From positions 1 through 17,960 of the forward strand of contig CAZOPF010000112.1 in NCBI GenBank assembly GCA_964581605.1: a stretch of DNA of 17,960 nucleotides. The letters are read 5' to 3'. Below, piece by piece: positions 14,550 to 17,960 of the stretch (its first letter is position 1; each line of letters starts with the position of its first letter). This DNA is from CAADGU01 sp964581605. Its GTDB lineage: Bacteria > Chloroflexota > Anaerolineae > Promineifilales > Promineifilaceae. A program made the position numbers and the translations under genes. The notes under the pieces were generated by a model. It saw nothing but the letters and a program-made list of their open reading frames with translations. It searched no databases and was not told the DNA's origin.

Positions 14550-15341
14550 ATGACATACGATTTTCTCTACGACGTTTCCGAAGGGGTGGCGACCATCACC
14601 TTTAACCGGCCCGATGTGCTGAACGCGCTGACGTTTGATATTTATGCCCAGTTCCGGGATTTGATGGAGGCGCTGCGCTATGATGACGCCGTGAAAGTGG
14701 TGGTACTCACCGGGGCGGGTCGTGCTTTTTGCTCTGGCGGCGATGTGCATGAGATTATCGGTGAACTGTTGGATCGGGACGTAAAAGCCCACCTCGATTT
14801 TACGCGCATGACCGGGGCCACGGTATACAACATGCGCAATCTGGACAAGCCGATCATTGCCGCCTTGAATGGCACAACGGCGGGAGCGGGCGCGGTCATT
14901 GCCCTGGCTTCTGATTTGCGCATCGCCTCGGAAAATGCCAGTTTCCGTTTCCTGTTTACCGGCGTGGGGCTGACGGGTGCGGACATGGGCGCGGCCTACC
15001 TGCTGCCGCGCATGGTGGGCATGGGGCGGGCGATGGAGATATTGTTGTTTGGGGATAAGGTCACGGCCGTAGACGCCGAACGCATGGGCCTGGTCAACAA
15101 AATCACCACTCCTGAAGCACTGCTGCCCACCGCTCAGGAATGGGCCGCCCGTCTGGCCAATGGCCCCACCACCGCCCTGGGTCTGACTAAACGCATGCTC
15201 AACAACGAATGGCATATGGACCTCGCCTCCGCCATTGAAGCCGAAGCCCAGGCGCAAGCCCTGATGCTCATGGGCGAAGACCACCGCATTTTTTACGAGG
15301 CGTTTAAGGAGAAGGCGGCGCCGAGGTTTGTAGGAAGGTAA
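14550..15341 (+). CDS. Enoyl-CoA hydratase/isomerase (crotonase) family protein
   Basis: 263-residue cytosolic crotonase-fold protein acting on a CoA thioester. The oxyanion-hole segments are visible: GAGRAFCSGGDV (55-66) and ALNGTTAGAGAVIALASD (105-122). The second catalytic glutamate of hydratases is kept as Glu163 in AMEILLFG. The first is not evident: the equivalent place falls at Thr137-Gly138 in FTGVGLTGADMG. It may therefore be an isomerase or ring-opening hydrolase rather than a standard hydratase. GAGGACAGG before the ATG serves as ribosome binding site. It diverges from the monooxygenase/reductase and precedes a Rid-family gene, which fits a step after ring hydroxylation and reduction. 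Its TAA stop overlaps a long AT-rich inverted repeat. Confidence 0.9.
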   Translation: MTYDFLYDVSEGVATITFNRPDVLNALTFDIYAQFRDLMEALRYDDAVKVVVLTGAGRAFCSGGDVHEIIGELLDRDVKAHLDFTRMTGATVYNMRNLDKPIIAALNGTTAGAGAVIALASDLRIASENASFRFLFTGVGLTGADMGAAYLLPRMVGMGRAMEILLFGDKVTAVDAERMGLVNKITTPEALLPTAQEWAARLANGPTTALGLTKRMLNNEWHMDLASAIEAEAQAQALMLMGEDHRIFYEAFKEKAAPRFVGR

Positions 15342-15405
15342 TTATGAATTAGGAATTATGAATTATGAACGGGACGCCCTCCTTCATAATTCCTAATTCA
15401 TAATT
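15340..15405 (+). repeat. AT-rich word inverted repeat at crotonase stop codon
   Basis: Two 23-base arms, 15340-15362 and 15383-15405, are perfect reverse complements built from AATTATGAATTAGG words, with a second possible register downstream (to about 15413). The 20-base loop contains GGGACGCCC, which can itself form a small hairpin. The TAA stop at 15339-15341 overlaps the left arm. Same architecture as the other gene-end repeats but an unrelated sequence. Confidence 0.92.
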
Positions 15406-15423
15406 CCTAATTCCCCCTAAGCT

Positions 15424-15898
15424 ATGACCAAACAACTCATCAACCCCCCACAACTCCTCCCGCCACGCGGTTTTAATCATGGGATTTTGTGCAGCGGCGG
15501 TGCCGTGTTGTTTTTGGCGGGACAGGATGCGACGGGGGGAGACGGCCGTGTCGTTTCCCCTGGTGATGTGGTGGCGCAATATGAGCAGGTGTTGAAAAAC
15601 CTGCAAGCGGTCGTCACCGCAGCGGGTGGGCAGATGACCGACATCGTCAAGCTCAACATCTTCGTCAAAGACCGGGATGATTACGTGNNNNNNNNNNNNN
15701 NNNNNNNNNNNNNNNNNNNNNNNNNNNNNNNNNNNNNNNNNNNNNNNNNNNNNNNNNNNNNNNNNNNNNNNNNNNNNNNNNNNNNNNTACTTCGGCGAAT
15801 ACTACCCGGCTATGGCCCTCTTTGAAGTCAGCGCCTTCTTCCAACCCGACGCTCTGATCGAATGTGAAGGGTTTGCTTATCTGGATAACCAGGAGTAG
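15424..15898 (+). CDS. Rid-family protein (enamine/imine deaminase-like), interrupted by assembly gap
   Basis: The first 88 codons (15424-15687) and the last 36 (15788-15895, stop TAG 15896-15898) belong to one Rid (YjgF/YER057c/UK114) protein. The N-terminal part has ILCSGGAVLFLAGQ and VVAQYEQVLKNLQAVVTAAGG-MTDIVKLNIFVKDRDDY; the C-terminal part has YYPAMALFEVSAFFQPDALIECEG. Comparison with the family suggests only about 12-16 residues are missing. Canonical RidA has PAR with an arginine that binds a free carboxylate; here it is PAM. The glutamate near the end is kept. Next to a 2-aminobenzoyl-CoA enzyme whose product is an enamine, a role in hydrolysing a CoA-bound enamine/imine is a fair inference. 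There is no visible Shine-Dalgarno site. Confidence 0.85.
15688..15787. other. Scaffold gap of 100 N
   Basis: Exactly 100 N inside the Rid-family gene. The codon phase on the two sides does not agree for a 100-base gap, so the length is a placeholder. Family length suggests a true gap of about 36-48 bases, in a multiple of three. Confidence 0.98.
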
Positions 15899-15980
15899 CT
15901 CACATGGAAAATAGTAAACTCAAGAAAGGTGTCAACTCAGAATATCCGAATTTATGCAGCAGGTTATATGATGATTGGCC

Positions 15981-15989
15981 TGTTATACT
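15981..15989 (+). promoter_or_regulatory. Extended -10 promoter for leaderless xisH-xisI (copy 2)
   Basis: TGTTATACT ends exactly 6 bases before the xisH ATG at 15996, matching the arrangement at copy 1 (TGTTATAAT, same 6-base distance). There is no Shine-Dalgarno sequence. The surrounding 97-base spacer after the Rid gene otherwise shows only a short open frame that I reject. Confidence 0.6.
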
Positions 15990-15995
15990 GAAATC

Positions 15996-16412
15996 ATGCC
16001 GACTAAAGATCAAATTCACGAAAGGGTGAAGACTGCACTAATAAAAGAAGGTTGGACGATTACCCATGATCCCTTCTTTATTCGCCTGGGGGATGTGCGT
16101 ACTTATGCGGACTTGGGTGCAGAACGGCCGTTTGCCGCCCAAAAAGGCAATCAGAAGATCGTTGTAGAGGTTAAAAGTTTCACCGGCCGTTCCCCCATAT
16201 ACGACCTGGAACCAGCGATAGGACAATTTGGGTTGTACAAAGCATTGCTGGCCGAGATTGAACCTGACCGGCAAGTTTATATGGCCGTAAGTACATCCGT
16301 TTATGCTTCGCTTTTCGATACAACAGCCGGCAAAGTTATCGTTCGTGAGTTAAGCATTGCTCTCTGCATAGTGGATTTGGAAAACCAAGAGGTGAAACAA
16401 TGGATCGCTTAA
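15996..16412 (+). CDS. xisH: XisH-family protein (copy 2), PD-(D/E)XK-like
   Basis: 138 residues, the same length as copy 1 and alignable end to end without gaps. Conserved blocks are ALIKEGWTITHDPF (14-27), YADLGAERPFAAQ (37-49) and KIVVEVKSF (54-62); Asp39, Glu58 and Lys60 occupy the same positions as in copy 1. The start at 15996 is chosen because it matches the copy 1 N-terminus and the -10 spacing; an ATG 21 bases upstream lies across the promoter element. It sits between the Rid gene and the acyl-CoA dehydrogenase gene. About 45% identity to copy 1 means an old duplication or separate acquisition, not a recent copy. Confidence 0.9.
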   Translation: MPTKDQIHERVKTALIKEGWTITHDPFFIRLGDVRTYADLGAERPFAAQKGNQKIVVEVKSFTGRSPIYDLEPAIGQFGLYKALLAEIEPDRQVYMAVSTSVYASLFDTTAGKVIVRELSIALCIVDLENQEVKQWIA

Positions 16413-16738
16413 ATCAATACCGCCCTTTAATCGAAAGATTATTAGGCGAGCAATTAGAATTTATAGCGGACGACAAACAGGTAGAAGGTGTCAGCATTGT
16501 GGACAAAACCAGAGAAAACTATTTGCTTGTTGAAATTGGCTGGCAGCACCCACGCCGCATTTACAACGTTGTTTTTCACGTGCGTTTGAAAGAAGGCAAA
16601 ATTTGGGTGGAACAAGATTGGACGCGAGAGGGCATTGCCCATGAATTAATTTCTGCCGGTGTGCCTGCGGAGCTAATTGTATATGGTTATCAATCGCCAG
16701 AGATACGGCCGTATATCCACCCCGACCTCTCCCATTAA
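16400..16738 (+). CDS. xisI: XisI-family protein (copy 2)
   Basis: 112 residues with the XisI core GKIWVEQDWTREGIA, LISAGV and SPEIRPY. The N-terminus MDRLNQYRPLIERLL parallels copy 1. The ATG overlaps the xisH end by 13 bases, exactly as in copy 1, which implies coupled translation and paired function. The PEIRPY codons carry the ACGGCCGT octamer in both copies. No recombinase or element ends are nearby, so the excision-control name is only a family label. Confidence 0.9.
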   Translation: MDRLNQYRPLIERLLGEQLEFIADDKQVEGVSIVDKTRENYLLVEIGWQHPRRIYNVVFHVRLKEGKIWVEQDWTREGIAHELISAGVPAELIVYGYQSPEIRPYIHPDLSH

Positions 16739-16787
16739 CTCCCTTTCCAGTGCGCTTTAGCGTACTTTCTGCGCTTTGCGCCTATCA

Positions 16788-16810
16788 GCCTGAGAATTCC
16801 ATTCTCAGGC
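16788..16810. promoter_or_regulatory. Perfect 23-base dyad upstream of acyl-CoA dehydrogenase
   Basis: GCCTGAGAAT (16788-16797) and ATTCTCAGGC (16801-16810) are perfect 10-base inverted arms around TCC, ending 10 bases before the ATG at 16821. There is no T-tract, so a terminator for xisI is unlikely. Size and symmetry suit a TetR-type operator, or an mRNA hairpin near the start codon. Before it, GCGCTTT/GCGTACTTT words (16751-16780) form another low-complexity stretch. Confidence 0.5.
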
Positions 16811-16820
16811 AACCGGCAAC

Positions 16821-17960
16821 ATGAATTTTGAACTGACTCCTAACCAACAAGAAATCCTACAGATTGCCCGGCGCTTTGCCCAGGAGGAGGTGGCGCCGCT
16901 GGCGCGGGAGACGGATGAGAGCGGTCAATTTCCGCTGCATCTGGTCAAGCGCATGGGGGAGTTGGGTTTTCTGGCGGCAACGATTGCCCCGGAATATGAC
17001 GGCCGTGCTCTGGACTATCTCAGCTACACCCTCATCTCCGAAGAGCTGGGACGGGCGGATTCGTCGGTGCGCGGTTTTTTGGCGGTTCATGGCAGCCTGG
17101 TTTCTCTGTGCATCAACGATTGGGGCACAGAGGCCCAAAAGCAGATGTACCTGCCACGCCTGGCCACCGGCGAACTCATCGGCTGTTACTGCCTGACCGA
17201 ACCTAACGCCGGGTCGGATGTCGCCAGCATGGAATCAACTGTGCGCGAAGAAGCGGGCGGTTACGTGATTAACGGCGAGAAAATCTGGATTACCAATGGG
17301 GGGATTGCCGACGTGGCCCTGGTTTTTGCCAGCATTGACCGGGAGAAGCGGCACAAGGGCATTTGCGCCTTCATTGTGCCTACCAACACCCCCGGTTTCC
17401 ACCGTGAACCGATGCCGGGCAAAGAGTTGGGCCACCGCTCCTCCAGCCATGCCCACATCACGTTTAACGAGATGCGCGTACCCAAAGAGGCGTTGTTGGG
17501 GCAGCCAGGTGAAGGGTTTAAGGTGGCGATGAGTGCGTTGGATCACGGCCGTATCAGCGTCGCGGCCGGTGCGGTGGGTATTGCCCAGGCGTGTCTGGAT
17601 GCCTGTGTGGACTTTGCCCGCCACCGCCGTCAGTTTGGGCAGCGCATTGGCGATTTTCAGATGGTGCAGGCGACCATTGCCGACATGACGGCCGATGTGG
17701 AAGCGGCCCGTTTGCTGGTGTACAAAGCGGCCTGGATGAAGGAAAATGGATTGCCAACCACACGGCACACGGCCGTTGCCAAACTATTCGCCACCGAAGC
17801 CGCCGCCCGCGCCGCCAATGAAGCCGTCCTCCTGCACGGCGGGCGTGGTTACAGCAACGAATACCCGGTAGAACGCTTCTACCGCGACATCAAAGGCTTA
17901 CAAATTTACGAAGGCACCTCTTACATCCAGCGCATTGTCATTGCGCGGGATGTGATTGGG
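16821..17960 (+). CDS. Acyl-CoA dehydrogenase (C-terminus cut by window end)
   Basis: FAD-dependent alpha,beta-dehydrogenation of an acyl-CoA, passing electrons to electron-transfer flavoprotein. The 380 residues visible are nearly the full family length; only a few C-terminal residues should be missing. Motifs are CYCLTEPNAGSD (122-133), KIWITNG (154-160), DHGRI near 241, RRQFGQRIGDFQ (269-280), LLHGGRGY (337-344) and the catalytic Glu364 in QIYEGTSYIQR. Arg84 in SSVRGF lies about where glutaryl-CoA dehydrogenases have their substrate-carboxylate arginine, which tentatively suggests a dicarboxylyl-CoA substrate. The start ATG has no Shine-Dalgarno site and follows a perfect dyad by 10 bases. 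Context places it in the aromatic-acid beta-oxidation steps. Confidence 0.93.
   Translation, partial: MNFELTPNQQEILQIARRFAQEEVAPLARETDESGQFPLHLVKRMGELGFLAATIAPEYDGRALDYLSYTLISEELGRADSSVRGFLAVHGSLVSLCINDWGTEAQKQMYLPRLATGELIGCYCLTEPNAGSDVASMESTVREEAGGYVINGEKIWITNGGIADVALVFASIDREKRHKGICAFIVPTNTPGFHREPMPGKELGHRSSSHAHITFNEMRVPKEALLGQPGEGFKVAMSALDHGRISVAAGAVGIAQACLDACVDFARHRRQFGQRIGDFQMVQATIADMTADVEAARLLVYKAAWMKENGLPTTRHTAVAKLFATEAAARAANEAVLLHGGRGYSNEYPVERFYRDIKGLQIYEGTSYIQRIVIARDVIG

Larger units (their letters stand above)
539..17776. repeat. Highly iterated palindrome ACGGCCGT, 33 copies across the window
   Basis: Starts counted by eye: 539, 638, 1566, 1665, 1936, 2027, 2349, 3974, 4887, 5063, 5996, 6142, 6236, 6595, 6726, 7071, 7152, 7788, 8346, 9460, 9747, 10715, 12433, 13184, 13979, 14402, 15063, 15542, 16124, 16705, 16999, 17545 and 17769. 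Rough expectation from base composition is below one. All copies lie inside genes and are read in several frames (for example Thr-Ala-Val or X-Gly-Arg), so protein sequence alone does not explain them. It parallels cyanobacterial HIP1. None falls in the HMG-CoA synthase gene. Confidence 0.9.

Noticed and set aside
12202..14553. Very long open frame antisense to the monooxygenase/reductase gene
   Set aside because: It mirrors the real gene almost exactly, has no recognisable domain, and arises from the GC-rich codon use of the opposite strand. The same applies to antisense frames over the reductase, synthase, aceK and ligase genes.
15904..16029. 41-codon frame after the Rid gene with AGGAG 8 bases upstream
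   Set aside because: It overlaps the start of xisH in another frame and crosses its promoter element, and the sequence is unlike any family I know. The AGGAG is the end of the Rid coding sequence.
9724..16738. A mobile element bounded by the two xisHI pairs
   Set aside because: The pairs are divergent, on opposite strands, and enclose a coherent catabolic locus; no recombinase or flanking direct repeats are visible.

Overview
The window reads as a piece of a GC-rich bacterial chromosome, most likely from Chloroflexota (Anaerolineae-like). That placement is an inference from three things: a bacterial mevalonate module with an archaeal-type HMG-CoA synthase, two XisH-XisI pairs (a family typical of Cyanobacteria and Chloroflexota), and a very frequent palindromic octamer, ACGGCCGT (33 copies counted by eye). 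There is one scaffold gap of 100 N (15688-15787). I see no RNA genes, CRISPR arrays, transposases or recombinases.

Layout. (1) 1-1036: a family 2 glycosyltransferase on the minus strand, with a tandem octamer repeat just past its stop codon. (2) 1037-5815: a divergent leader, then the plus-strand set HMG-CoA reductase, HMG-CoA synthase, a thiolase-family protein and a DUF35 zinc-ribbon/OB-fold protein, closed by a clear rho-independent terminator. This is the gene set of the archaeal thiolase/HMG-CoA synthase/DUF35 complex plus the next enzyme, but the thiolase has lost its nucleophilic cysteine (Asp) and its GHP histidine (Asn). (3) 5956-6735: a membrane-anchored lectin-like protein. (4) 14451 down to 6759, all minus strand: 2-aminobenzoyl-CoA monooxygenase/reductase, a benzoate-type CoA ligase, xisH-xisI, pobA (4-hydroxybenzoate 3-monooxygenase) and aceK (isocitrate dehydrogenase kinase/phosphatase). 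(5) 14550-17960, plus strand and divergent from (4): a crotonase-family protein, a Rid-family protein broken by the gap, a second xisH-xisI pair, and an acyl-CoA dehydrogenase cut by the window end.

How the genes work together. Ligase, monooxygenase/reductase, crotonase, Rid protein and acyl-CoA dehydrogenase fit an aerobic CoA-thioester route for anthranilate (2-aminobenzoate) or a close relative: activation, ring hydroxylation and reduction, handling of the enamine/imine, then beta-oxidation-like steps. PobA points to a second aromatic acid. AceK would set isocitrate flux, but no glyoxylate-shunt genes are in view.

Two structural themes stand out. First, many gene ends carry short tandem 'word' repeats, often followed by their reverse complement, and several stop codons lie inside the repeat. 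The same word families recur at distant loci (GTGTTTGAGTG at 1-61 and 5085-5148; AGTAAGCAGTGAGCAGT at 2726-2794 and 12046-12118). Second, both xisH genes and aceK have a TATAMT hexamer exactly 6 nt before the ATG and no Shine-Dalgarno sequence, suggesting leaderless transcripts, while several other genes have clear Shine-Dalgarno sites.
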